In this document: one piece after another, positions 48,166-58,639 of the stretch
Numbering within the stretch: the stretch's first letter is position 1
How the letters are laid out: every line of letters begins with the position of its first letter
NCBI GenBank assembly: GCA_021234155.1
Contig: JAJEKV010000557.1
Span: forward strand, 62,001 to 126,000
Origin: Isoetes taiwanensis
Lineage: Eukaryota > Streptophyta > Lycopodiopsida > Isoetales > Isoetaceae
Length of the DNA stretch: 64,000 bases
Direction: 5' to 3'
Translations under genes and position numbers: made by a program
Notes under the pieces: generated by a model
Database searches by the model: none
What the model was told of the DNA's origin: nothing
What the model saw: only the letters and a program-made list of their open reading frames with translations

Positions 48166-49101
48166 AACCAAGAAAAATCCTGAAGCAGGCTCCTCCCACA
48201 AGGCGGCCAAGAAGAGGAAGCCGACAAAGGATAAGAATCAACCAAAGGATGATGCACCTGCCAATACACCTTTCATGATCACTGAGGACGGTTCCTATTT
48301 TTGTAAGGACCAGCAGTGGCTACTTGTAAGAGGAACTGGTGAGAGCAAGAACAACGATTTTTTTGTACCTGTACATTTGTGACCGTTTTGGTAAAGAACC
48401 CCAAGACTTGGACAGGTTCAAGAGATGTGGCAGGTTAATAGATACCGAGCTCTTCGGTATGTTTTTTATTAACTGCACCACATCGACTAAGGGGGCTGAA
48501 CATGTTTACTCGGTGGACCCCCATTTCTTTAAGCTCACCGCGTGCCTCCCGAGGACATGCGGTGGTTACATCCAGCCGTAATGAAAGCAAAAATTGTAAG
48601 TATTGTCTATGCGCGCAGAGCTTAAGAAACTAATGGAATGTTTCTTTGCAGGATCTTGTCACCATTTTGAAGGACCTGCTATTGTGCAAAGATCCTATTT
48701 TAACTTCTAGTGCCTCTGCTCCTAAATTATTGAAAGATGCAATGCCCTCTCAGACTAAAAATTTACCCTTTCCAAAGCAACGGGAGCTTAATTTGCAAGT
48801 GGTCGAGTATGAGGAAGAGGAGGAAGAAGTAGAGGAAATCGAAGAGGAGGATGTAGAGGAGGAAGAGGAGGAGCCACCTAAAAAAAAAGGTAAAAAAAAT
48901 TATTACAAGGCTGGCCTGGTTACAACCACATCACCTCCTCTCAAAAAAGCTGCTAGGAAGGCCTTAAAGCAAGCTTTGCCGCCAGGACCGGCACCTAAGA
49001 TAGCAAGCAAGGAGAAGGATATGGCAAGTAAGAAGCTCGAGGAAATCGAAGCTGAGATGTCACGCGTCCGCATCATGCATCTCTTTGGTAGATCGTGGTA
49101 A
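48166..49101 (+). pseudogene. 5' part of an unknown multi-exon element gene with acidic/basic tracts
   Basis: An acceptor (GTCTTGTAG) precedes a basic opening (TKKNPEAGSSHKAAKKRKPT) that leads to SYFCKDQQWLLVRGTGESKN. A frame change around 48360-48380 is needed to continue into CDRFGKEPQDLDRFKRCGR and VDPHFFKLTACLPRTCGGY. A second one near 48580 precedes an apparent 56-bp intron (48596-48651, GTAAGT...TTTGCAG) that itself contains a CTATGCGCGCAGAG palindrome. The next exon has a Glu run (about 48807-48880) followed by PPKKKGKKN and a Lys/Ala-rich stretch. I do not recognise the N-terminal region. Acidic and basic tracts suggest a nuclear, chromatin- or DNA-associated protein. It faces away from the DUF7869-like gene and shares its palindromes. 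Confidence 0.45.
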
Positions 49102-49109
49102 AGCTTGCA

Positions 49110-50430
49110 CCTAAGGATGAGCAAGGTGTAAGACAACCGCAGTAACTAAAAATTTACAAAGGGCCACTTAACCGCACTCAAAGAAAGAATAAGAGATGAC
49201 CGAATGCAAAGAATAGCTCCTCATATTTGTATAGTTGATCCCGCCCAAAGGTAAATGATAAGGAGCCGCTCGTTAAGGAAGAGGACGAGAACTACAAATA
49301 CTATGTTTTAGGGGGCACCCATAGTTTCAAGGCAAGAAGGCAGCTTTACAAGGAAACAAAAGAGCACTGCTTTTCACAAATCTTTGCCTTTGTTTACGTG
49401 GGTGTCATCGACTCGTAAGCAAAGTCGCTTGCAATGAGCCACAACGTGGACAATGAGTATCGGATGAGTATGAGCTTCACGTGATAAAATTAAATTCATG
49501 CACAAGGAATATGAACTCTTCCGCTCAGAGCACCAAGGTGAGAAAGATATTAAGGAAGACCAGGCTCAGACTGGCCTTAAAAGAACAAAGGCGCCACCGA
49601 AAGTGCCGCCTAACTTCCACCACCTCGGATGCCGTGAGCATCTCTTATAAAATATGATAATTATTTTCAGTTAGCTTTCCGTCATGGACGTAAGTACTTT
49701 CTCTTGACCTTCGCCTTTGGCTATGCCCAAGATGGCTCTTAAATATTTTAACATGCTTGTTGTTTTCTATGTTAGGTCCGGGGAGCTACAAGAAAATTTT
49801 TTTGATATGTTCTCCGAGGGTACTTTTAAAACTAAAGGCAAGTCCCACGGATTCCAAGAGGAAAAAACTGATCCCCAGCAAAAGCAAAAGGATATGGGCA
49901 TAATGGCCCGGGCGTGAAATGCAAGGCCTTAAAAATGTTGACAAAGTTTGTGAGGACCCGCAAAAGGTTGTTGATAAACAGCTTCACTCGAAGAGATGCA
50001 GAGAATTTAAGCAAGAAGCCTATATTACACACTCACATTTTTTCCAATGTTTGTTATTAACCTCTTGCAACGCTTTGCAGCAAAAAGATTGTGCACTCGC
50101 CAACAACAAGCTAATGGTTCACCTCAACCGCAAGCAAATCGGGAGAAGGTGCGGAATTATACCCCACGTGGTCCTCGCATCTAAAAAAAATAAATCAATA
50201 CGCCACCAACTTTACCAACCGGTATGTCATTTGTTTCTCCTCCCCGCTACTTGAGTTAAGGTATTCGGTTTTGGCGAGTCGGCGCGCAAGATAGCATGGG
50301 AGTGAGGGACCTTTTGGTAGTTCGGCGCGCCGCATAGCACTACCACAAGGTCCCTCACTCCCATGCTATGCGCGCATAGAACAGGTGTGAGGGAGCTATC
50401 GTTTTGTTTCTTACAAATATTTTCGGCTTT
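49110..50430 (+). other. Decayed interior of the plus-strand element gene
   Basis: Short plus-strand frames (for example 49717-49917 and 49919-50254) occur without recognisable motifs. The DNA is bounded by more convincing exons on both sides. It ends in a hairpin at 50291-50369 and an acceptor-like TTTTCGGCTTTCAG at 50420-50433. Confidence 0.3.
50291..50369. repeat. 31-bp-arm inverted repeat next to a CTATGCGCGCATAG palindrome
   Basis: ATAGCATGGGAGTGAGGGAC with the following 11 bases (50291-50321) is inverted at 50339-50369 with one mismatch. The 17-base loop contains GGCGCGCC. The right arm runs directly into CTATGCGCGCATAG (50366-50379). The structure lies in an apparent intron of the plus-strand gene. 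Confidence 0.9.
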
Positions 50431-50433
50431 CAG

Positions 50434-51200
50434 AAAAAGAAAGACCCCATGCCACCTGGATTTTTAAACATGGTCGCTAGCTAAGGAGGAGCGGTCGGCT
50501 GAAAAAGTCTCAAGAAGTCGAAAGCAGAGTTTGGCGGCCTTCTGAGTTTGAAAGATTTGATATGTTTGGCCAAAATTGTCTATATCAGGTGTATCGTGGG
50601 AATTGTGTCAAACTTGACCACACTTTGAGACCTGGCAACTATTCCTTGTGCATAGCTGACATACCTTACGGGTTTAAGTTGCCTGTCAGCCGTGGTGATG
50701 ACTCCCCATTTACGTACGCCGAAGTTTGATTCTTTTTTTTTTGGGAGGTTTGTTAAGATAAACACCGCCCGCCTCGAGGATTGTCGCCTTCCACCCACTA
50801 ACCAAGGCCGGTATGGTGCAAGCGGCTATGAAGACCCGCCGCAAGGCTGGTTACGAGGCTGCCATATGGTAAGTGTCTAGTTGTTTTCTCCATGCGGCAT
50901 AGCTTAATACAAAAGTGTTTCCTTTCTTTGCGTGTAAAAAGACTAATATTAGGGGAGGTGGTGGTGCTAGACTTGTCAACGCAGGGCGCAGATTCACATA
51001 GGCTACCATAGCCGTGATTCCGGGCAGAGAAGCCAAATGCACTATAATACTACCGCATGGATTTTCGCAATGCTTTTCAATGCCCGCCAGTTTTTACAAA
51101 GCTTACGCACCGCCTTCACCGTGGACGATTGTCAATCCCTACCGTAAGCCTCGAGACTCATTAACACGCTTCGAGATGTTCTCGAACCCGAGATTGGGTC
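50434..51200 (+). pseudogene. Possible DNA methyltransferase-like exons (ADIPYG motif)
   Basis: An open stretch from 50481 to 50729, too short in Met-initiated form to stand out, reads FERFDMFGQNCLYQVYRGNC and then RPGNYSLCIADIPYGFKLPV. ADIPYG resembles motif IV (DPPY) of N6-adenine/N4-cytosine methyltransferases. After a frame change, VQAAMKTRRKAGYEAAI reaches a GTAAGT donor at 50869. Splicing to an AG at 50951-50952 joins it to GGGGARLVNAGRRFT. A single TAG follows, then ATIAVIPGREAKCTIILPHG and VNPYRKPRDSLTRFEMFSNP. The final 'RKP..L...F' has the flavour of the methyltransferase C-terminal 'KP..L' segment. I cannot see an unmistakable SAM-binding FxGxG motif. The motif reading is tentative, and the gene as given contains at least two frame changes and one stop. 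Confidence 0.4.
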
Positions 51201-51299
51201 GCTGACGCTTTTTCGTGATCCGCACCACGCTAGCTTGTGCACTACGTATACCGCGAATCTGGGTGAGCCATTGACGCCGACGCGGATGCAGTAGCATAC

Positions 51300-51599
51300 A
51301 TCAAATCACGAGTCAGTTCCTTACACAGCTTGCCAGATGAAAAACAGGAACTTGGGATCAAGGATAAGGATGGTGTTCCGGCCTTCTCCTATTCAGAGCC
51401 TGTGCCTCCTCTTACCGGGAACATTGACGATCAAGCTGACTATGTTGAATTGATTCCCGTCGAAGATATAATTAAGGTCGCAGAGGATAAAAGTCCAGCC
51501 AAGTCTGAGGACAAACTACAAGCTACTAATCCTAAGTCTCCCCAAGGTTCTGAATCAGATGAGGAAGTACCTGCAAAGGATGTTCCCCTAGATATTTAA
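51300..51599 (+). CDS. C-terminal exon of the plus-strand element gene (acidic tail)
   Basis: The open frame 51330-51599 ends the plus-strand gene before an AT-rich 3' region with TTTTATTC and ATTTTAAATATAA phrases. The product is acidic and probably unstructured: GVPAFSYSEPVPPLTGNIDD, VELIPVEDIIKVAEDKSPAK and SEDKL, then a Ser/Glu tail ending PAKDVPLDI. It contains Ser-Pro sites. No family is recognisable. Its lack of stops contrasts with the broken exons upstream. Confidence 0.4.
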   Translation: MKSRVSSLHSLPDEKQELGIKDKDGVPAFSYSEPVPPLTGNIDDQADYVELIPVEDIIKVAEDKSPAKSEDKLQATNPKSPQGSESDEEVPAKDVPLDI

Positions 51600-51656
51600 A
51601 AATCTGTGCAAAAATTTAAACATTTTATTCTATGTGCCGTATTTTAAATATAATAT

Positions 51657-51854
51657 CTTATATTATAATGTTTTGGCATAAGTAGTGCATCGCGCCCTAA
51701 TGTGGATGGTCAAGATTTTACCACAGGATCGGACGGTCTAAAAGTTTCATAGTTCTTATATTATAATGTTTTGGCGTAAGTAGTGCATTGCGCCCTAATG
51801 TGGACGATCAAGATTTTACCACGTGGATCGAACGGCCTAAAAGTTTCATAGTTC
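51657..51854. repeat. Tandem duplication, ~98-100-bp unit
   Basis: CTTATATTATAATGTTTTGG and the following bases through CTAAAAGTTTCATAGTT occur at 51657-51754 and 51755-51854. Differences are mainly transitions (CATAAG/CGTAAG, ATCGCG/ATTGCG, GGATGG/GGACGA). It lies just downstream of the plus-strand gene. Confidence 0.9.
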
Positions 51855-52112
51855 AACTAGCTATGGTTTCGTGGTTTGTGGCTCCACTCTTGCAATCCCC
51901 CGGGCCAAGTATCTCCAAAGAATGGACCACAGACGGAGTGATCGGGATTTAACCTAGCTCTTCAACGAGCTATTCCATCCAAAGAACAAATCTCCTAGAT
52001 CGACCAGATTGCCCACGTGCACCCCGCAATCTATACCTAACTCCAATTCAGGTTCTAGCTGCGTGCATGCAAGGTTTCTACATTCCGAGATGTTTTAGGA
52101 GACGGTAAATAA

Positions 52113-52334
52113 ATGACCCTTCTTGGTTGTAACTATAACTGGCTTCGCAGATCGACCTTAGGTGTTTGGTTTGGCGCTTGTTTCCCAAGAATGACGCCGA
52201 GGAAATGGAAAGCTAATGAAAAGATGATTTTACATTCAAAGATGTTGGCTCTGCTAACTCGAAATGCAAAGTTTGAGAAATATACAGACCAGGTGTACGC
52301 CACTACACAGATCTACGAGATTCCACCGCTGTAA
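52113..52334 (+). CDS. Short unknown ORF, possible exon
   Basis: A 73-codon frame begins MTLLGCNYNWLRRSTLGVWF and ends YEIPPL. It is basic and protein-like but matches no family I know, and no partner exon is evident. It may be the 3' end of a decayed gene between the methyltransferase-like gene and the J-domain fragment. Confidence 0.2.
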   Translation: MTLLGCNYNWLRRSTLGVWFGACFPRMTPRKWKANEKMILHSKMLALLTRNAKFEKYTDQVYATTQIYEIPPL

Positions 52335-53169
52335 AATACGTGGAACTGCTAGAGATAGAAATGAAGAGCCATATGTCTCCACAAGCTGAAATATGGAAAG
52401 ACGGGACAAATATGTTTTTCTACAGGGGTGCTTTGTCAGTGCTAGAGATCATGTGCAGGCCATGATAGGAACTTTTTCTCCAGACCTGCGCTTTGCATGC
52501 ATTTGTTGTTGGCTACGGCTCCCCATAAAAGTCATAAGCTTATGAGAAGAGATTATAGCCATGGCTGAGAAATCTGTTGTAAGTATCTATTCTTATTTTG
52601 TATTGATATTCTTGCTGTGCTTTATAGATGCTTGACGGAAGCTTTGATTCACTTTCCATCAGAAGGTATACCTCTATAAAAAGGCTGGGATTAGACAAGG
52701 AAGAATATGAATGTTTGACCGGATTTAAAGAGGATGACAAGCTGAGGATTCTTTCACCGGATGAGATTATGGGAGTATCACTCTAGCAACAAGAAGCATT
52801 ACAACAAACAGATATGCTAGCGCCTTTATTTCTAGACAGGTTTTGTAAATCTATGCAACTAGGTTTCAATCCTCTTGCTACTTCTTTCAAGCTTTATGAA
52901 TATGCTTTGTAATGTGTCTGTGCATTTTGGAAGGTCCTACTGCTTTGGATTCAGTTAAAGAATGAACAAGGTAAGTTTATTTTTGCATGTGCGTAAAATA
53001 TTAGTTATTTGTTTATGCACGATGATTTCAATTTTGCAAATCAGGGTATAATAGAAGCTATTGTTCCTTTGCATGCCCGCTGCAACAAAAAGTCTAATAT
53101 GTATGTCATATGCAAGCTGCAATATTGTTAGTAATAAGGATTTCATGAATGGAATTTGTACTATTGCAG

Positions 53170-53320
53170 GTGTTTTGGCCAGAGTGTGGTTGGCGCCAGC
53201 TTCCTTTAATAGATCTTATTACAGTAGCATCTATGAAGAAAGTATACAGGAAGGCAACACTTTGTGTTCACCCTAACAAGGTACAGAAGAAAGGTGCCAC
53301 AGTTCAACAGAATTATGTTG
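53170..53320 (+). pseudogene. JAC1/auxilin-like J-domain exon fragment with HPD changed to HPN
   Basis: After an acceptor-like CTATTGCAG the frame reads [20 protein letters not shown], then [20 protein letters not shown] and ATVQQNY. This matches the C-terminal J-domain of plant auxilin-like proteins, and especially JAC1, the protein needed for chloroplast photorelocation, which has a WPECGW...[15 protein letters not shown]...GAT.QQKY pattern. The invariant HPD tripeptide that stimulates Hsp70 ATPase is HPN here (AAC at 53275-53277). After QQNY the expected helix IV sequence is lost, although a later AG followed by GTATGGAAG may be a degraded last exon. No upstream clathrin-binding or other JAC1 sequence is present. 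This is a displaced, inactivated exon copy. Confidence 0.8.
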
Positions 53321-53539
53321 CTTTGTTATTTCTTCTGTGTTTCTGGAAGATACTCATAATTGTTTTTGCAGGTATGGAAGGAACCGAGCTTTACCAAATA
53401 GGGCATATTCCACATGTACAGTTGCGTCATTATGATTTTCTGGATCTAAGTAGTGTTTGAAAAGGTTGCCAATGCATGTTGGAATCATTATTTGGGCTTT
53501 GTCACAAAACCCGTGGATTGTGTTGCAGAACAGTTCCAA

Positions 53540-54420
53540 CCAGTGGCTTTTGGCTTCTCAAACTAGGTGCATATAAGCTCTTATCTCTCAAGAGGACTAT
53601 TTAACTCGAGGATGATCATTTTGGCTCCAGAGAAAGCTTTGGGCCATGCCTTTGCTCACCCAACAAACATCTGTAGTTGGTTCATCATATTGCACAAATT
53701 ATTAACATATCATTTATAGGCTACAAACTTCTTGAAAAATTGCTACTTGGAGTAGATCCAACAATCGATCAAGAATGGCATGAAGAATTTGAGTATTTGA
53801 CACACATCCAGTTTCTCACAGTTGGTTCTTGGAGTTTTATCTCTTAATATTTCTTTGCTAGATTAAGCACATGTCAGGAGTCTCAGAATTGTGTTTTGTC
53901 TCTATGATAATGTGTTATTCATGGAATACTACTATTTAAATCCATTTTTTGCATCCATGATTGATTTCATGACAACACATGAGACGATATTAAAAATTTT
54001 GCATTAAAACTATAGCAAGAAGATTGGTTAAAATTGTTCATATATGCCAAAACAAAGCCAAACATTCAAACTTGATAAAACCCATAGTGCAAATTCAATG
54101 ATAAGAAAGCAAAAGGGCATACGTATGAGTACGGAGAAAGACTACTCAATTGTACACAACTATTCTAAGACATTCTATTTACATAGCATCACAACATCAA
54201 ATGAACAAGAAGGGTGTTCCTCCCATGCACCCACAAGTGGTGCCCCTCCCACTTTAGAACAAGTGGTATAAACATGCAATGCCCGCCAACACTTACATGA
54301 AGAGAACATTTAGAAGTACCCAAAGGATGCCCAAGATGATCCCTAATTTGAATGGAAAAGATCATCCGGATGCATCCGAGTGGGCCTTTAGATTTATTGC
54401 ACCCACTTACCAACACCGGT
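53540..54420. other. Intergenic DNA without recognisable features
   Basis: AT-rich sequence between the J-domain fragment and the homopurine region. I see no protein, RNA gene or repeat structure I can support. Confidence 0.4.
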
Positions 54421-54429
54421 GGATTGGTC

Positions 54430-55480
54430 ATGCTTCGATCTCTTAAGGGAAAGGGTAAATGAAAAGGGGAAAAGGAAAAGGGAAGTGGAAAGAGAGAATG
54501 TGAAGGGCAAAAAGGCATGGAAAAAAAGGGAAAAGGGTAAAAAAAAAAGGGTGGGGATAAGAGAAGAGAAAAAGGCATGGAAAACGAAAAGGAAAGGGAA
54601 CCCGTAAAAGGGCACGAGGGAAGGAGGAAGAGATAGAAGCGGAAAAGGTAAATGGAAAGGGCATGGAAAAAAGGGAAAGAGGAAAAGGTTGAAAAAGGAG
54701 AAAAATGAAGGAGAAAAAAAAAGCATGGGAAAAGGGGAGGAGAAAAAGCATGGGAAAAGGAAGGAGCATGGGAAAAAGGGGGAAAAGAGAAAAATTGAGG
54801 AAAAAGAGGAAAAAGGAAGGGACAAATGGCATAGGGAAAAGGGGAAAAAAAGATTGGGAAAGGGAAGATATTAAAAAATGCATCAAGAAAAGGGAAGAGG
54901 AAAGGTTGGAAAAATGAGGAAAAGGGAAGGACAAGGGGGAACAAGAAAAGGATGGGGAGAGGGAAAAGAAAAGGGGCATAGAAAAAAAAGGGAAAGTGAG
55001 AAGAAAGAAAAAAGGAAAGGGAAAAAGAGGGAAAAGGAACCTAGGTAAAAGGTCAAAAGGAAAAAGAAAGAGGGAAACGAGAAAAGGGAAGGAGAAGGGC
55101 ATGAGAGAAAAGGGGAAGAGAAAAATGGTGAAGAAAGGGAAAAAAAAGAAAAAGGGAAAGAAAAAGGCAAGAGAGACATTTGGTGGGGAAAAAGGAAAAT
55201 GGGTATAGGAAATAAGAGAATAAAACAAATGTGCAAAAGCAGCATGGAAAAAAAAGGAAAAGGAAAAGGAAAGGAAGGGAAAAAGTGCACAGTGAAAAAG
55301 ATCGGCAAAGGAGGAAAACGGAAAGAAAAAAAAAAAAAATCCATCAAGAAAAGGAAACGGAAAAAAGGGAAAGAGAAAGGGAAGCTGTGGGAGGATGGAG
55401 GGGAGGGAAAGGGAAAAAGGAATGGAAGCAGGGGAGTGATGGAGGGGAGGGGAAGGGAAGGGGGGGAATGAGGGGGATTT
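54430..55480. repeat. Homopurine block 1
   Basis: About 1 kb of GGAAAAGGG-like purine sequence on the plus strand, with rare islands such as GCATGG. From about 54640 to 55350 it aligns in order with 58940-59660: AAAAGGTAAATGGAAA, then AAGCATGGGAAAA, GGACAAATGGCATAGG and CATCAAGAAAAGGG. The blocks are therefore copies of one repeat rather than independent low complexity. Long Phe/Pro/Ser-rich minus-strand frames are composition artefacts. Confidence 0.9.
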
Positions 55481-56554
55481 AAAAGAAAAAATGTGTTAAA
55501 TGCAATGGTTTGTGTTATTTAAATTAATGGTAGTTGTGTGTTGAAGCACGCGAAAAATAGAAAGAAGAAAATTTGGGAAAAAGGGCCCTCAACAAAAAAG
55601 AAATAGAAAAGAGAAATGAATGGAAAAAGGTAAAAGATATAAACAGGCCGAAAAAAAGGAAATAATGATTTTATAAAAAAAAATTTAAGAACTGGAAAAG
55701 AAATTTAAGAGGGAAAGGTCCCTAACAAAAAAGGGAAGGAAAACACAACATGGTTTTTATGGTAGGACATTTAAAACATTTAAAATATTGTAGAAGCATC
55801 TCTTACACACAAAAAAAAAAAATAAAAGCACTAAAACCCCATGGGGAAAACTGGTATAAGCCTCCTCTATCCCATCTTCCAAAAAATCTCCTCCTTAAAA
55901 GGTAGATCTCCTTCTCGCCCTTTGCGTAACACATGGAAAACGCTTATCAATCATGGGCACATTAAAAAAAACGAGATACTTTCCAACGCCGGATTCCAAC
56001 CACAATGGCAAAAAAAAAAGAGAAGATTTCATGATCCAAATGACACATGTAATACTAACATTGTTTTTTTTATCTAACCACTTTAGGTACCTTTTGTCCG
56101 ATATTCTCATTTGTTCTTCATTATCTCCTAAGCCCAAAAATGAAGATGGCAATAATGGTCTCACCGCTAAATAACTTGAACTTTGCATTAGAATATCTCA
56201 AATTGTCCTTGTTTTACTAGTTCAAGCTCGGCCAAAATTACTTGATAGAACATTTTTTGTCGGAACAATATTTCATATCCCTTATTGATCACCGCTAGTT
56301 TTTCATTAATGAAGAACAAGACAGCCAAGTCTCAGAGGCTTCAAGGCCATGCCGTTGAATAAAGTTAATTGGTCTCATCCTTGATGATTTTTCCCCGTTG
56401 GTCTAAAAATAAGAAAATAACTAATTTCATTATTTTTATTGGGCTAACTCCCAATGCAAACAAGAAAAGAAGTTATTTATCAACATATAATATAAATAAT
56501 GTAAATAACTTTTGACTTATGTAAAGGAGGTAATTTGAATGGACAAGAAGATTC

Positions 56555-56605
56555 GGAATCAACACAACTACAACTTCTACAACTACAACTACAACCATGA
56601 ATTGG
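56555..56605 (+). repeat. ACAACT microsatellite
   Basis: A short run of (CAACTA)/(ACAACT) units with one TTCTAC interruption. Confidence 0.7.
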
Positions 56606-56659
56606 CTCTAATTAATCGAATTCTTCTCGCCATGAATCGATTTGTCATCTCAAATATCA

Positions 56660-58440
56660 AAAAAAAAAGGGAAAGGGGTGAATGATAGAGAGGATGCTAA
56701 TGTAGATACGAAAAAAGGGATTGCTCCAAAGAAATAAAAGGGAAAAGGGATAAGAAAAAGGAAAAGGCTTTTAAAAGAAGGAAAAAGAAGAAAAGAAAAG
56801 GGAAGGAAAAAAGGCCAGGTTTCTTCAAGGGCCCAAGAACCCTAAAATTCCATGAAATTTCTTTTGTTAAAGGGAAGAGGAAACCTAAGCCACCCACCAA
56901 CAAAAAAAGGAAGAATTCTTTTGTATCAAACTCTTTCATAGGGGAAAACGGAGGAGAAAATGGGCATGGAAAAAAAGGGACTTCAAGAAGCATAAAGACT
57001 CCATATTTTAGGGAAAAGGAGATGACCGTTATGCACATGGTCGCCCATATAAAAAGCATAAGGGTAAAATGCGATTCAAATCGCTGGAATGGAAAGGAGT
57101 ATGTACTGAAGAGATTATGCAGGCCAAAACCCCACATGGAAAATGAAATTAAAAATGTTGGAATCATGAGGAAAAAAATATAAGATGCATTAACCTCGAA
57201 TGGGATAAGGGTCCCAAATGTTATATAATCACCAAGAAGTGAAAAAGGAAAGGGAGAATATGGGGAAAGGGAACCTAAAAAAGCTTTGAGAAAATCCTTT
57301 AAATAGGTAAACAAGTTGGCTGGAAGGGAAAAAATGGCATGAGATAAAAGGGAAGGGACTTGAAAATGGCTTAAGATGAATAGAAACGGAATAGACTTAT
57401 CCGGGATTGAACAATGAAAAATAACGAAAACATGAAAAGACAAAAAAAATATGGGAAAGGGAGAAAAAATAGATTGCATGAAATGGAAAAAAAACAAATG
57501 GAGCCTAAATGGATTTAAACACGCTTCTAACATTCTCGAGGAAAAATTTGGATTTAGACAAAAAATCCATAGGGAATAGCCAAAAGGGAACTTGTATTGT
57601 AAACCCATGAACTAGGGGAAGACCTCCTTGCATGAACTGGAAAAGAGAAAAGAAAAAATGAGAGGAAAAGAAAAAGTCTCCAAAAAAAAAGAGAAGGGAA
57701 AAAGGAGGAATGCTGGAATGGACCATCAAAAAAGAGCAAACTCCTACAACATGATGTGGATTCCGGAAAAAAGATGATAGGGAAAGAGTCGCTTTGAGAG
57801 AAGAGAAACCACTAAAAGAAGAACTTGCATCTTGAAACAAGGGGGGAAAACTATGAAAAAGGAAAAGAGGAAAATAGGAAAAGGGATGCCTTCCATGGAA
57901 AAAAGGAACATAGAAAAAAAGGGAAGGGAGAAAGCCAAACCGTGATGAGGATATTGGAAAAGGGAAGGTAAAAGGCATGAAAACCATTGGAGGGGAAAAA
58001 AAAAAAAAGGAGGAGAAAGGGGACCCAAAAAGGAAGAGCGAAAAAATGGAAATGGAGGAAAAGATAGGGAAAAATAGGCATGGAAAAAGCTAAAGAAAAA
58101 AAAGATTGGAGGAAAGGGAAGGCATGGAAAAAGGGTGGGGAAAAGAGAAGGCATGGAAAAGGTGAAGGGAAAGGGAGAAGGGCATGGAAAAAGGAGAAGA
58201 AGGAAAGGGTGGGGAAAAGGAGAAACATGTGCTGAAAGGGAAAAAAAGGTTAAAGAAAAAGGAAAGAGGGAAAAAGGAAAAAAGGGTGGGGAAACAAGGA
58301 AACATATGCTTAAAAAAGGAAAAACTGAAAAGAAAAAGAAAAAGTGTATACAAAAATAAGAAAAATGGAAATAGCGATAGAGCAAAAGGGAAAGGAAAAC
58401 AAAAGGGAAAGGTATAGGGCTTTTCACTACTACGCCCAAA
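56660..58440. repeat. Homopurine-rich block 2
   Basis: Purine-rich DNA with more interruptions than the other blocks between 56700 and 57600, becoming nearly pure GGAAAAGGG-type by 57850. It ends with ATAGAGCAAAAGGGAAAGG, then GGCTTTTC and CGCCCAAAAACATTTA. That is the same ending (diverged) as block 3 near 60330-60400, so blocks 2 and 3 share a right end. Confidence 0.8.
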
Positions 58441-58639
58441 AACATTTAAAAGTGTTAACTTAAAAACAAGAAAACCCTCGTACCCATTACTAGTCTTTTT
58501 TTGTTATCGTTTTTAAATGGACCCTATCCTAAATTTATAATGTTATCGAGGATTTTGATTGACAAATGAATGTTTGAGATGATCCACGTGTCTTCAACTA
58601 AGATTTCATTTTGACTATGGTCACCATGATAAAAAAGAT

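Noticed and set aside
54189-55347. Long minus-strand frames (251, 261, 154 codons)
   Set aside because: Homopyrimidine composition artefacts over block 1, with Lys/Glu/Gly-rich counterparts on the plus strand.
56697-58445. Minus-strand frames of 303, 160 and 233 codons, resembling hydrophobic membrane proteins
   Set aside because: The apparent membrane segments result from TTT/TTC/CCT-rich codons. No conserved motif is visible and the DNA grades into pure purine repeat.
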